Positions 1 to 9,429 of a stretch of DNA of 64,000 nucleotides are shown here, piece by piece. A program made the translations under genes and the position numbers. This stretch comes from Dongia rigui (lineage in GTDB: Bacteria > Pseudomonadota > Alphaproteobacteria > Dongiales > Dongiaceae). The stretch is from the NCBI RefSeq assembly GCF_034044635.1, contig NZ_JAXCLX010000001.1:1054001-1118000 (forward strand). Reading direction: 5' to 3'. A model generated the notes under the pieces. It saw only the letters and a list, made by a program, of their open reading frames with translations. It was not told where the DNA came from and did not search any database. Every line of letters starts with the position of its first letter. The stretch's first letter is position 1.

Positions 1-1215
1 CCCCAAGCTGACGGGGCGCCGCTGGTGGCGCGGACCCGGTTCCCGTTGCTCCGCAACCAGCCGGACCTGGTCTATCTCGACAGCGCCGCCAGCGCCCAGA
101 AGCCGGATGTGGTCATCGACCGGCTGACGCGCTTCTACACGGGTGAATATGCCAATATCCATCGTGGGCTTTACCCCTTAAGCGAGATTGCGACGGAAAA
201 TTACGACGCGGCGCGGACGCGGGTCGCGCGCTTCCTCAATGCCGGCCGGGATGAGGTCATCTTCACCCATAATGCGACCGAGGGGACAAACCTGGTGGCG
301 CATGCCTTCGGCGACGCCAATCTCAGGCCCGGCGACCTCATCCTCACGACCCTCCTCGAACACCACGCCAATATCGTGCCCTGGCAGCTCCTCAAGGAGC
401 GCCGGCACCTGCGTCTCGCGGCGGTGCCGATCGATGCCCATGGCGATCTCGACCTCGAGCGGTTCGAGATGTTGTTGTCGCGCGAGCCGAAACTGGTCTG
501 CGTCACGGCCGCTGCCAACACCATCGGCACGGTGACGCCGCTTAAAGAGATCGTCGCCATGGCGCACCGGGCCGGGGCCTTGGTCATGGTCGATGCGGCG
601 CAGGCGGCCCCGCATTTCCGCCTCGATGTCAGGGATCTCGACTGCGATTTCCTCACCATCACGGGCCACAAGCTCTACGGCCCCGATGGCATCGGCGCCC
701 TCTATGTGAAGGAAAAGCTGCTGGCCGATCTGCCGCCCTTCATGGGCGGCGGCGGCATCATCCGCTCGGTCAGCATCGATCACACGGACTATGCCGCCGG
801 ACCCCGCCGCTTCGAGGCCGGCACGCCGGCGATCGGCGCTGCCATCGCGTTGGCGACCGCGCTCGACTTCATCGACGAGATCGGCTTTGGGGCCATTGCA
901 GCCCATGATGCCGCCTTGACCGACTATGCCGCTGGTCGGTTGGCCGAGATTTCCGGCCTCAAGATCCTGGGGCGTCCGCAGCACCGCATCGGCATCCTGT
1001 CCTTCACCTTGGATGGGATCCACCCGCACGACATCGGCACGCTGCTGGGCGAAAGCCGCATCTGCATTCGCGCCGGCCACCACTGCGCGCAGCCGCTGAT
1101 GGAGCATTTCGGTGTTACCGGCACGGCCAGGGCTTCCTTCGGCGTCCATAACACAACCCAGGATGTCGACCGGCTGGTTGACAGCCTTGCCCGCGTGCGG
1201 CAGATGCTGCGCTGA
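1..1215 (+). CDS. SufS/CsdA-type cysteine desulfurase (5' end probably outside the window)
   Basis: PLP enzyme of aminotransferase class V that removes sulfur from cysteine for Fe-S cluster assembly. Numbering from the GTG at 25 (396 residues), the PLP lysine is K216 in the TGHKLYGPDG motif. The persulfide-forming cysteine is C354 in RAGHHCAQPLM, the group II (SufS) signature. The N-terminal YLDSAASAQKP stretch is also typical. The frame is open back to base 1, and the residues before the GTG (ending in LVAR) fit the usual SufS leader, so the true start is probably upstream of the window. The cofactor-contact segments read ATEGTN and NTIGTV, close to but not identical with housekeeping SufS, so a SufS-like paralogue is possible. 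No other suf gene is visible. Confidence 0.88.
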   Translation, partial: PQADGAPLVARTRFPLLRNQPDLVYLDSAASAQKPDVVIDRLTRFYTGEYANIHRGLYPLSEIATENYDAARTRVARFLNAGRDEVIFTHNATEGTNLVAHAFGDANLRPGDLILTTLLEHHANIVPWQLLKERRHLRLAAVPIDAHGDLDLERFEMLLSREPKLVCVTAAANTIGTVTPLKEIVAMAHRAGALVMVDAAQAAPHFRLDVRDLDCDFLTITGHKLYGPDGIGALYVKEKLLADLPPFMGGGGIIRSVSIDHTDYAAGPRRFEAGTPAIGAAIALATALDFIDEIGFGAIAAHDAALTDYAAGRLAEISGLKILGRPQHRIGILSFTLDGIHPHDIGTLLGESRICIRAGHHCAQPLMEHFGVTGTARASFGVHNTTQDVDRLVDSLARVRQMLR

Positions 1216-1246
1216 CACCTTCGACAATTCGCGTGAGTAAGCTTCC

Positions 1247-1921
1247 ATGATCGTCATCATTCCCGACGTCCTCACCGTGGACGAACAATCGCAGCTTCGC
1301 TTGCTGGCCTCGCAGTCGAACTTCGTCGATGGCAAAGAGACGGCCGGGTTCCGGGCCAAGATGGTCAAGAACAACGAGCAGGTCGCCAAGGACGCCGCCA
1401 ACAAGCGGCAGCTCCAGGAAATTGTCGTCGCGGCACTCAACCGGTCGAAGGATTTCCGCCGCGGCGCCATCCCCTTCCGCATCCGCCCGCCGCTGATCAG
1501 CCGCTACCGGCCAGGGATGACCTATGGCCCCCACATCGATGACGCATTGATGGGGTCGGCCACCAGCCGTGACCGCACCGATGTCTCCTGCACCGTCTTC
1601 ATCAATGACGCCTCGGAGTATGAGGGCGGCGAGCTTGTCATCCACTCCCCCTTCGGCGTCCAGGAAGTGAAACTGCCCGCGCGCTATGCCGTGATCTACC
1701 CGTCCGGCACGCTGCATGAGGTGGCCGAGGTGACCAAGGGCGAGCGCCTGGTGGCGGTCACCTGGATCCAATCCTATGTCCGCGACGAGCGGCACCGGCA
1801 GTTCCTGTCGGACGCATTGGAGGTGCGCGACAAGCTGCACACGATCGACCCGAAGATGGTGGAAGCGGATACCGCCTCGCGCCTTTACACCAACCTGTTG
1901 CGCATGTGGGCCGAAACCTGA
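1247..1921 (+). CDS. PKHD-type Fe(II)/2-oxoglutarate dioxygenase (PiuC/YbiX family)
   Basis: 224-residue non-heme iron dioxygenase of the family annotated PiuC or YbiX, often linked to iron uptake. The iron ligands are visible as H96-x-D98 in YGPHIDDALM and H157 in SGTLHEVAEV. R167 (KGERLVAV) is positioned to bind 2-oxoglutarate. Length matches the family (about 225). The ATG at 1247 follows the cysteine desulfurase by 31 bases, so the two may be co-transcribed. It converges on the peptidase gene, with only 4 bases between the stops. The physiological substrate of the family is not firmly known, and no TonB receptor lies nearby to suggest one. Confidence 0.9.
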   Translation: MIVIIPDVLTVDEQSQLRLLASQSNFVDGKETAGFRAKMVKNNEQVAKDAANKRQLQEIVVAALNRSKDFRRGAIPFRIRPPLISRYRPGMTYGPHIDDALMGSATSRDRTDVSCTVFINDASEYEGGELVIHSPFGVQEVKLPARYAVIYPSGTLHEVAEVTKGERLVAVTWIQSYVRDERHRQFLSDALEVRDKLHTIDPKMVEADTASRLYTNLLRMWAET

Positions 1922-1925
1922 CGCC

Positions 1926-3743
1926 TCATGGCCCGAAAGCGTCGGCGAAGAAATCCGCCATCTCGGTGAGCCAGCGGGCACGGTTGCCAGCCTTGTAGAT
2001 GCCGTGGCCTTCGTCGGGGAAGGTCAGCAGCCGATAGGGAATGCCGCGGGCATCAAGATCCTTGACGGCCATGTCCGTGTTGGCTGGCGAGACATTGCTG
2101 TCGGCGAGGCCATGGACGATCATGAGCCGGCCCTTGATCCGGTCGACGAAGTTGCGCGGTGAGGCATTGAAGTAGCGTTCCGGAAACTCTTCCGGCGTGC
2201 CGCCCATCATCTCCTCGCTATAGGCGCGGCCATGGGGCATCTCGGTATTGCGGTAATCGATGCCAAGCTCATACATGCCGCAGATGGCGCAGGCCGCATC
2301 GACCAGGTCTGAGAAGCGCGTGATGGCCACCCAGGACGAATAGCCGCCGTAAGACAAGCCAGCGACGCCGATCCGCCCGGTCCTCGCTTTGCCGGCAGCG
2401 ATCAGCGCCTCGATGCCGGCGCGAATGTCTTCCTGTTCACGACCACCCCAGCCATCCTGCTTGATCGCCTCGCGGAAGGGTATGCCGAAGCCGGTGGAGC
2501 CGCGGTAATTGGGATCGAGCACGGTGAAACCAGCAGCAACCAGGAACTGCACCACCGGGTTGACCCAATCCTCGCTGTGCCAGGTGGGACCACCATGCAC
2601 CCAGACGACGAGGCCCCGGCTTGCGCCCGCAGGCTCGTAGAGCCAGCCCTGGACCGGGATGCCGTCCCTCGACGCCCAGCGGAAATCCTGCGCCGCCGCG
2701 AAATCTCGTGGCGCTCCTTCGGCAGCCGAGACCGCCAGGGACTGCACATTCGACCCCGCCGGGCCGATGCGCCAGAAGGCGTGGGGCGCCGTCGAGCGAT
2801 AGGCTTCAAAAATCCAGTCACCGCCAGGATGCTGCTGCAGCGGCAACAGACTGACGCCCATCTGCGGCAGCGGCGTTTCGCGACCGCTCTCGAAATCGAG
2901 CAGGCGTGGCATCAGACGGGCCGCGTTGACCTCGCACAGCATCGCCTGATGGCCGCCGTGGCCCACGACGACGTTTTCGATATTGCGCGCCGGATCATCC
3001 ACCAGCCAGCGGATGTCGCCGCGCTCAAGGTCGAGCACGCCAATCCGCGCATGCGTTTCCGTTTCCGCCTGGATGAGAAGGCGCGCGTCATCGAGCCAGT
3101 GCCCATAGGCGCGGAAACGATCCCCGGCGCTGAACAGGAGCCTGTCGTCGCTGCCATCCCAATGGGCCATCCAGACCTGCGTCCCGGCCGGGTGCAGATC
3201 GCCCCGGTGATAGAGCACGCGCCGGCCATCGTGGCTGATCTCGGGGGCGCGTTCGACCATCGACAGCGCGCGAGCGATCACGCGGCGGGTGCCCGTGGCC
3301 AAGTCCTGCACATAGAGCCAGGAACCAGCCGTGGTCTTGCCCGAGGCGTAATCGACATCTGCCGTATAGAGGATCGAGCGGCCGTCGGGATGGAAGCTGC
3401 CGCCAAAGACATAGTGATCGGATTGTTCCGGCGTCAGCGGCTGCAATTCGCCGCTCTCTCGCGTGAGCAGAAACAGCCGGTCGTGTTCGTTGCTGCCGCG
3501 GCTCTGCGCGACGATGAGGCGGCTGCCATCGGAGGCGATGCCGTTGACATTGAAATGATCGGTGCCGTCCGTCAGCTGGCGCGGTGCCGCGCTGCCATCG
3601 GTCGGCACGATCCAGACATTGGCGGTGTCGGCAAGGCCAGTCCAGGACCAGGCCAGCCAATTGCCATCTGCCGACACATGCGGCGACCCGATGATCGGGT
3701 AGCGCGACCAGAGCGCGGCGAGGTCGGCAAACCGGGATGTCAT
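1926..3743 (-). CDS. S9 family (prolyl oligopeptidase-type) serine peptidase, last gene of peptide uptake operon
   Basis: 605-residue S9 peptidase with an N-terminal beta-propeller (about 1-345) and a C-terminal alpha/beta hydrolase domain (about 355-605). The triad is S464 in GLSYGGYSSW, D548 in HGLADSNVSP and H580 in FPDEGHGI. HGGPTWH (about 383-389) forms the oxyanion region. There is no signal peptide, so it should act in the cytoplasm on short peptides. Its start overlaps the stop of the next S9 gene by 4 bases (3740-3743), and it is the seventh gene after the peptide ABC transporter. I infer that it trims imported oligopeptides. It is a clear paralogue of its neighbour, suggesting an old tandem duplication with divergent specificity. 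Confidence 0.9.
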   Translation of the reverse strand: MTSRFADLAALWSRYPIIGSPHVSADGNWLAWSWTGLADTANVWIVPTDGSAAPRQLTDGTDHFNVNGIASDGSRLIVAQSRGSNEHDRLFLLTRESGELQPLTPEQSDHYVFGGSFHPDGRSILYTADVDYASGKTTAGSWLYVQDLATGTRRVIARALSMVERAPEISHDGRRVLYHRGDLHPAGTQVWMAHWDGSDDRLLFSAGDRFRAYGHWLDDARLLIQAETETHARIGVLDLERGDIRWLVDDPARNIENVVVGHGGHQAMLCEVNAARLMPRLLDFESGRETPLPQMGVSLLPLQQHPGGDWIFEAYRSTAPHAFWRIGPAGSNVQSLAVSAAEGAPRDFAAAQDFRWASRDGIPVQGWLYEPAGASRGLVVWVHGGPTWHSEDWVNPVVQFLVAAGFTVLDPNYRGSTGFGIPFREAIKQDGWGGREQEDIRAGIEALIAAGKARTGRIGVAGLSYGGYSSWVAITRFSDLVDAACAICGMYELGIDYRNTEMPHGRAYSEEMMGGTPEEFPERYFNASPRNFVDRIKGRLMIVHGLADSNVSPANTDMAVKDLDARGIPYRLLTFPDEGHGIYKAGNRARWLTEMADFFADAFGP

Positions 3744-5581
3744 GCAAAGGCGACCGCAAAGAAGGCGGCGATGCGCTTATAAAGGACGCGCTGGTTGGCC
3801 GGGCGGCCGATGCCGTGGCCTTCGTCGTCGAAGGTGAGCAGTTCGTAATCGATGCCAGCGGCTTTTAGGCGCGTCACCACGTCGATCACGTTCTGCGGCG
3901 TCACATTGGGATCGTTCTCGCCCTGGACGATCAGCAGCTTGCCCCTGATATCGCCCACGAAATGAATGGGCGAGCGGTCATGGAAGCGTTGCGGCGCGGT
4001 GGTGGGCGAACCACCCATCATTTCTTCGGAATAGGGCCGCAGATCCGGCCGCGTCGTCTCGAAATCCACCACCAGATCGGTCATGCCGCAAATTGGTGCC
4101 GCAGCCGCAATCGTCTCGGTCGGGAAATGCGTGATCGCCCACCAGGAGGAATAGCCGCCATAGGAGGTGCCGGTGATGCCGATGCGGCCCTTCGATGCGA
4201 TGCCGTCGCGGATCAAGGCTTCGGCGCCGGTGCGGATATCCGCCTGCTCCATGCCGCCCCACCCTTCGACCTTGATCGAGTCTTCGAAGGCCAGGCTGAA
4301 GCCGGTCGAGCCGCGGTAATTGGGCGTCATCACATGGAAGCCGCAGGCGAGATAATACTGGATCTCCGGGTCATAGGCGTCTTCGTCGTGATGCGTCGGT
4401 CCGCCATGAACCAGCAGGATGGTGCCGCGCACCGGCTGCCTGGTGCGGAACAGCCAGCCCTGAATTTCCAGCCCATCGTCAGATTTCCAGCGGTAATCCT
4501 CGGCCGGCGCCAATTCCTCTGGCGCCATGCCGGGCCGGGTCGGATGCTGGGCGAGGACACCAGCCAGCCGATAGGGAGCAGCCTGCGTCAAGCGCAACAG
4601 GCGCGGTGGCGTCTGTGCATCGTAATGCCAGGTGATCCAATGGCCATCCGGCGTCAGACCGATCGGATCATAGCTGCCGGGGCCGGGCGCAAACGCCGTC
4701 TCTTGGCCGGTGGCGGGATCGAGGAAGGACATATGCGTGCGCGCGGCGCGCACTTCTTCGATGACGAGGGCATTGGTGCGGCGCAACCACACGGCATCCT
4801 CGACATTGCGATGGGGATCATCGACCAGCCAGTCGATCTCCCCACTCGCCAAGTGCCACAGGCCGATCCGCCGGTGTGGCTTGCCCTCGGCCGCCAGCAC
4901 GACCGACCGCGCATCCGGCGACCAGGCGCCGTCGACCTTGGCCTTGGCACCGACATTGACGATTTCGCGGTCGGAACTGCCATCGATCGCTGCCAGCCAC
5001 AATTGCGTGCCGGCAGGGTCGAGATCCTTGCGCTCGTAAAGCACATATTTGTCGTCCGGCGAGACCAGCGGCCACATGAAGGCGGCCTTTTCCGGCCGCG
5101 CGATGACCGACTTCGCACCGGTTTCGATGTCGTGGACATAGATCAGGGCCGGCTCGATCTCCTCCCCGCTCACCGGATCGACATTGGCCGCGTAAACGAG
5201 CCTTCGGTTGTCGGCCAGCAGCTGCCCGCCATGGATATAGTAGTCGGGTTCCTCCGGCGTCAGCCGGCGGGGCGGTCGACCATCGAGGAAGACCTGCAGC
5301 AGCGTGGTCCGCTCATCGCCGCCACTCGATTGACCGACGACGATCGACTTTCCGTCGCGTGCCCAGATGAAGTAGTCGCAATCCAGCCCGTCATCGACCA
5401 GGCAGCGGGGTGCCACGCTGCCATCTGATGGCTGCAGCCAGAGCTGCGTCGTCGGGCTGAGCTTCGCCCAGATCCAGGCGAGCTCTGTGCCGTCCGGCGA
5501 CAGGCCGGCGGAATAGATCGTCGGCAGATCGAGCAGACGATCGAGGAAGGCATCCTGGGCGGAAAGGTCGGGTTGCATCAT
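3740..5581 (-). CDS. S9 family serine peptidase, second copy in peptide uptake operon
   Basis: 613-residue cytoplasmic S9 peptidase with the same architecture as the downstream copy: beta-propeller to about 355, then the hydrolase domain. The triad is S473 (GTSYGGYSSW), D557 (QGENDPNVTP) and H589 (DDEGHGIG), with HGGPTHHDE near 392-400. The ATG sits in a 4-base overlap with the stop of the upstream ATP-binding subunit (5578-5581), so translational coupling is likely. Having two peptidases directly behind a dipeptide/oligopeptide transporter suggests that the operon imports and breaks down one class of peptide. The family includes dipeptidyl-peptidases and acylaminoacyl-peptidases; specificity cannot be read from sequence. 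Confidence 0.9.
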   Translation of the reverse strand: MMQPDLSAQDAFLDRLLDLPTIYSAGLSPDGTELAWIWAKLSPTTQLWLQPSDGSVAPRCLVDDGLDCDYFIWARDGKSIVVGQSSGGDERTTLLQVFLDGRPPRRLTPEEPDYYIHGGQLLADNRRLVYAANVDPVSGEEIEPALIYVHDIETGAKSVIARPEKAAFMWPLVSPDDKYVLYERKDLDPAGTQLWLAAIDGSSDREIVNVGAKAKVDGAWSPDARSVVLAAEGKPHRRIGLWHLASGEIDWLVDDPHRNVEDAVWLRRTNALVIEEVRAARTHMSFLDPATGQETAFAPGPGSYDPIGLTPDGHWITWHYDAQTPPRLLRLTQAAPYRLAGVLAQHPTRPGMAPEELAPAEDYRWKSDDGLEIQGWLFRTRQPVRGTILLVHGGPTHHDEDAYDPEIQYYLACGFHVMTPNYRGSTGFSLAFEDSIKVEGWGGMEQADIRTGAEALIRDGIASKGRIGITGTSYGGYSSWWAITHFPTETIAAAAPICGMTDLVVDFETTRPDLRPYSEEMMGGSPTTAPQRFHDRSPIHFVGDIRGKLLIVQGENDPNVTPQNVIDVVTRLKAAGIDYELLTFDDEGHGIGRPANQRVLYKRIAAFFAVAFA

Positions 5582-6570
5582 AGGGGCGGCTGATCGATAT
5601 GGTGGCAGGCGGCGATATGTCCTTCAGCATAGCGCAACAGCGGCGGTTCCGCCTGCCCGCAAATGGCGCTCGCCTTGGGGCAGCGCGATTGAAAGCGGCA
5701 GCCGGCGGGCGGGTTGATGGGCGAGGGCAAATCACCTTCCAGCAGCAGCCGCTCGCGCCCCCGCTCCAGCCTTGGATCGGCGATGGGCACGGCTGAAATC
5801 AACGCCTCGGTATAGGGATGGAGCGGCCGCGCATAGAGATCGTCGCGCTCGGCCACCTCCATCACCTTGCCGAGATAAAGCACCATGATGCGGTGGCTGA
5901 TATGCCGCACCACCGCCAGATTGTGCGAGATGAACAGCAAGGAGAGGCCCAGCTCGCGCTGGATCTGCATCAAGAGGTTGATGATCTGCGCCTGGATCGA
6001 GACATCGAGCGCCGAGACCGGTTCGTCGCAGACGATGAGCTTGGGTTTGAGGATGATGGCGCGGGCGATACCGATGCGCTGGCACTGGCCGCCGGAGAAT
6101 TCATGGGGAAAGCGGTTGGCCATGGCGGGTGAAAGGCCAACCAGCGCCATCGTCTCCAATACGCGGCGTTTCACCTCTGCCCGGCCAAGCTCCGGATGGA
6201 AAATGCGCAAGGGCTTGCCGATGATGGTTTCGACCGACATGCGTGGATCGAGCGAGGCCAATGGATCCTGGAAGATAATCTGCATGTGCCGGCGTGCTTC
6301 GCGCATGGCGCGGGTATCGAGCGCAAGGAGGTCATTGCCCATCCACAGCACGCGGCCATCCGTCGGTTGGATGAGGCGCAGGATGGCGCGGCCGAGCGTC
6401 GTCTTGCCGCAGCCGGATTCACCGACGATGCCCAGCGTTTCACCGGCCTTCAGCTCAAGCGAGACACCGTCGACCGCGCGAACCGGCGCACCCTGACCGC
6501 CAAAGAGGTGTGCCGCCCGCATCGGGAAGTGCACCTTTAGGTCGTCGACCTTCAGCAATGTCTCGCTCAT
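5578..6570 (-). CDS. Oligopeptide/dipeptide ABC transporter ATP-binding protein (OppF/DppF type)
   Basis: 330-residue ATPase subunit of a peptide importer. Walker A is GESGCGKTT (about 50-58), the ABC signature is in FSGGQCQRIGIARA (158-171), and Walker B is in LIVCDEPVSALD (about 178-189). The C-terminal oligo_HPY extension contains the cysteine-rich GCRFQSRCPKASAICG segment expected of OppF/DppF. It overlaps the upstream OppD-type gene by 4 bases and the downstream peptidase by 4 bases. It should form a heterodimer with the 6567-7559 product on the cytoplasmic side of the permeases. Confidence 0.95.
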   Translation of the reverse strand: MSETLLKVDDLKVHFPMRAAHLFGGQGAPVRAVDGVSLELKAGETLGIVGESGCGKTTLGRAILRLIQPTDGRVLWMGNDLLALDTRAMREARRHMQIIFQDPLASLDPRMSVETIIGKPLRIFHPELGRAEVKRRVLETMALVGLSPAMANRFPHEFSGGQCQRIGIARAIILKPKLIVCDEPVSALDVSIQAQIINLLMQIQRELGLSLLFISHNLAVVRHISHRIMVLYLGKVMEVAERDDLYARPLHPYTEALISAVPIADPRLERGRERLLLEGDLPSPINPPAGCRFQSRCPKASAICGQAEPPLLRYAEGHIAACHHIDQPPL

Positions 6571-7559
6571 GCCCGCACCTCACGCAGATGGCAGGCGAGG
6601 CGGTGGCCGGCGGCGCCCGCCTTCAACGGCGGCGTTTCGTTGCAGACCGGTTGCTTCAGCCCACAGCGCGGCGCAAAGGGACAGCCTGTAATATCGCCCA
6701 TGGCGGCCCGTGGTTGGCCGGGAATGGTACGCAGCTCGCCATGCGTTGCCGCGTCGAGCCGAGGCGTCGCGGCGAGCAGGCCGGTGGTGTAGGGATGGCG
6801 CGTATCATGGAAGATATCGTCAATCGCCCCTTCCTCCATGACCCGCCCGCCGTAAAGCACCAGCACCCGGTCGCAGAGCCTGGCAATGACCCCAAGATCG
6901 TGGGTAACGATGGCGATGGCGGTGCCAAGATCGCGGCCCAGTTCGGCCATCAACTCCAGGATCTGCGCCTGGACGGTGACGTCGAGTGCGGTCGTCGGCT
7001 CGTCGGCCAGCAGCAGCATTGGCTTACACAGCAAGGCCATGGCGATCATGACACGCTGGCGCATGCCGCCCGAGAATTCATGTGGGAAAAGCTGGATGCG
7101 GCGGCGGGCATCGGGAATGCGCACCCGCTCCAGCATCTCGACCGCAACCTTCAAGGCCTGCACCTCCGATAGGCCCTGGTGGATGGTGAGCACCTCGGTC
7201 AACTGCTCGCTCACCCGCATATAGGGATTGAGCGAGGTCATCGGGTCCTGGAAGATCATGGAGAGAGCCGAGCCGCGAATGCCGTCGAGTTCGGCAGTCG
7301 GGCGATTGAGCAGTTCCGTGCCGCGAAAACGCACGCTGCCCGACGCGCGGCCGTTGCTGGCCAGCAATCCCATGACTGAGAGCAGGATCTGGCTCTTGCC
7401 CGAGCCGGATTCGCCGACGATGCCCACCACCTCGCCAGGACGGATCTCGAAGCCGACGCCATCGACCGCCGTCACCCAGCCTTGCGGCAGCTTGAAGCGG
7501 ACCGAGAGATCCTCGACCGCCAGGAGGGGCACCCCGGGAATACCCGGCTCAGCGCTCAT
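6567..7559 (-). CDS. Oligopeptide/dipeptide ABC transporter ATP-binding protein (OppD/DppD type)
   Basis: Second ATPase subunit, about 330 residues from the ATG at 7559. Longer frames from 7574 or 7586 are possible but place the start deep inside the upstream permease gene. It has Walker A GESGSGKSQ, signature FSGGMRQRVMIA and Walker B LLLADEPTTALD. The C-terminal oligo_HPY region carries CPFAPRCGLKQPVCN. The chosen start gives an N-terminus beginning MSAEPG, close to the usual spacing before the first ABC strand, and an 11-base overlap with oppC. It works with the OppF-type partner to power peptide import. Confidence 0.94.
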   Translation of the reverse strand: MSAEPGIPGVPLLAVEDLSVRFKLPQGWVTAVDGVGFEIRPGEVVGIVGESGSGKSQILLSVMGLLASNGRASGSVRFRGTELLNRPTAELDGIRGSALSMIFQDPMTSLNPYMRVSEQLTEVLTIHQGLSEVQALKVAVEMLERVRIPDARRRIQLFPHEFSGGMRQRVMIAMALLCKPMLLLADEPTTALDVTVQAQILELMAELGRDLGTAIAIVTHDLGVIARLCDRVLVLYGGRVMEEGAIDDIFHDTRHPYTTGLLAATPRLDAATHGELRTIPGQPRAAMGDITGCPFAPRCGLKQPVCNETPPLKAGAAGHRLACHLREVRA

Positions 7560-8451
7560 TGGGGTCGAAGGCATCGCGCAAGCCATCCGTGATGTAGTTG
7601 AGGCAGAAGAGCGTCAAGGCAAGGAACGCACCGGGCAGCAGCAGCAGCCTGGGGTCGGTTTCGAGATTGTCGGCACCGCTGTTGATGAGCGTGCCCCAGC
7701 TGGCCGCCGGCGCCTGCACGCCGATGCCGAGGAAGGAGAGGAAGCTCTCGGTCAGGATCGCTTCCAGCACCAAGAGGCTTGAATAGACGATGACGACATT
7801 GACCGAATTGGGCGCCACATGCTGGCAGATGATCTGCCACGAGCTCATGCCGCCAGCACGCGCCGCCTCGACGAATTCGCGGTTCCTGAGGCTGACCGCC
7901 TGGCCGCGGGCGATAACGGCGGGTGTCAGCCATAATGTGATCACCACGGCGATGAACAGCGAGACGTTCTTCATGCCGAGGAGGTCGCCGAGGCTCACAT
8001 TGATCATGATCACCAGGAACATGAATGGGACGCTGAGGAGGATGTCGACGAAGCGCATCATCAGATCGTCGACGCGGCCGCCGAGATAGCCGGCGGCGGC
8101 GCCATAGACGACACTGATGGCGACCGAGGCCAAAGCGCCGACAAAGCCCAGCGCCAGGGAGACGCGGCCGCCATCCAGGACGCGCAGCAGCAGGTCGCGT
8201 CCCAGATCATCGGTGCCGAAGGGATGCAACGAGAGGAGGTCGATCGGTGCCGAGATATTGTCGAAATCGGCGTCCTCTACCGAGAACGGCATGAAGAACG
8301 GCGCCACGAAGCAGGCGAGGATGATGAGCACCAGGACAACGAGGCTGACGACGGCAAGCCTGTTGCGCGTGAAGCGATAGAGCGAGGCGCGGAAGGGTGA
8401 CAGTCCGCGGGCGGCCGCCGATGCACCTGTGCTTTGCGCGACCTCAGTCAT
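7549..8451 (-). CDS. Peptide ABC transporter permease (OppC/DppC type)
   Basis: 300-residue inner-membrane permease with an N-terminal OppC_N segment, a first membrane helix near 33-55 (LAVVSLVVLVLIILACFVAP) and a BPD_transp_1 domain with about five further helices. The coupling-helix EAA-like loop reads FVEAARAGGMSSWQII, and the typical C-terminal block GIGVQAPAASWGTLI is present. It overlaps the upstream oppB by 8 bases. With OppB it should form the transmembrane channel. Confidence 0.94.
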   Translation of the reverse strand: MTEVAQSTGASAAARGLSPFRASLYRFTRNRLAVVSLVVLVLIILACFVAPFFMPFSVEDADFDNISAPIDLLSLHPFGTDDLGRDLLLRVLDGGRVSLALGFVGALASVAISVVYGAAAGYLGGRVDDLMMRFVDILLSVPFMFLVIMINVSLGDLLGMKNVSLFIAVVITLWLTPAVIARGQAVSLRNREFVEAARAGGMSSWQIICQHVAPNSVNVVIVYSSLLVLEAILTESFLSFLGIGVQAPAASWGTLINSGADNLETDPRLLLLPGAFLALTLFCLNYITDGLRDAFDPNER

Positions 8452-9364
8452 AGCTCACCTTCGGGTCGAGCCAGGAGCGGGCAATATCCGTCACCAGATT
8501 GGCGCCGATGACGATGGCGCCGTAGAACATGGTGACGCCCATGACCAGCGGATAGTCACGCCCCGTCGCCCCTTCGACGAAATAGCGGCCGATGCCGGGG
8601 ATCTGGAAGATCTTCTCAATGACGATCGAGCCGGTGATGGTGATGGCTGTGGCCGGCCCCAGATAGGCGACGACCGGCAAGATGGCGCCGCGCAGGGCAT
8701 GGCGGACTATCGTACGCCTTGCGCCGATACCCTTGGCGCGCGCGGTGCGCACGTAATTGCTGCGCATCGTTTCGATCATGCTGGCCCGCATCAGCCGCGA
8801 GACATAGGCGATGCCAGGGAGCGACAGGGTGATGATGGGCAGAATCTTGAAGGTCCAGCTGCCATCCCAGCCGGCGATCGGCAACCAGCGTAGATCCAGC
8901 CCCAGCACCAATTGCAGCACCGGGCCAATGACGAAGACCGGGATGGCGAGACCCAGCATGGCGATGGCGCCGGCACCGTAATCGATCGAGGTGTTGCGCC
9001 GCAAGGCACCGGCGATGCCGAGTGCCAGGCCGATGACGGTCGAGATGATCATCGCCCAGAGGCCGACTTCGAGCGAGGTAGGCAGGCCGATGGCGATGAG
9101 TTCCGAGACGTTATAGTCGCGGTACTTCATCGACGGGCCGAAATCGAAATGGAGGACGCCCCATATCCAGCGACCGAACTGCATCCACAAGGGTTCGTCG
9201 AGATGGAAGGCACGCTCGACATTGGCGCGGATTTCGTCGGGCACGCGGCGGTTGCCGGAGAACGGCCCGCCGGGCGCCACGCGCATCATGAAGAAGCTGA
9301 TAATGGCGAGCGCCACCAGCGTCGGAAGGGCGCCGAGAATGCGGCGGATGGCATAGGCGAACAT
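8444..9364 (-). CDS. Peptide ABC transporter permease (OppB/DppB type)
   Basis: 306-residue permease starting with the family-typical MFAYAIRRILGALPTLV membrane helix. The coupling loop (YVRTARAKGIGARR) and the C-terminal motif IFQIPGIGRYFVEG are both characteristic of OppB/DppB. It is separated from the upstream binding-protein gene by 65 bases and overlaps oppC by 8 bases. The conserved proline-rich segment after helix 1 (APGGPFSGNRRVPDE) is intact. Confidence 0.94.
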   Translation of the reverse strand: MFAYAIRRILGALPTLVALAIISFFMMRVAPGGPFSGNRRVPDEIRANVERAFHLDEPLWMQFGRWIWGVLHFDFGPSMKYRDYNVSELIAIGLPTSLEVGLWAMIISTVIGLALGIAGALRRNTSIDYGAGAIAMLGLAIPVFVIGPVLQLVLGLDLRWLPIAGWDGSWTFKILPIITLSLPGIAYVSRLMRASMIETMRSNYVRTARAKGIGARRTIVRHALRGAILPVVAYLGPATAITITGSIVIEKIFQIPGIGRYFVEGATGRDYPLVMGVTMFYGAIVIGANLVTDIARSWLDPKVSYD

Positions 9365-9429
9365 GGCGTCTGGCTACCGGGCTGGACGTGAGGGCGGGCG
9401 GCGCCTTGCAGGCACCGCCCGTCACTCTG

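Noticed and set aside
3962-5428. 488-codon open frame antisense to an S9 peptidase gene
   Set aside because: The minus-strand gene has a full catalytic triad; this frame has none of the marks of a protein.
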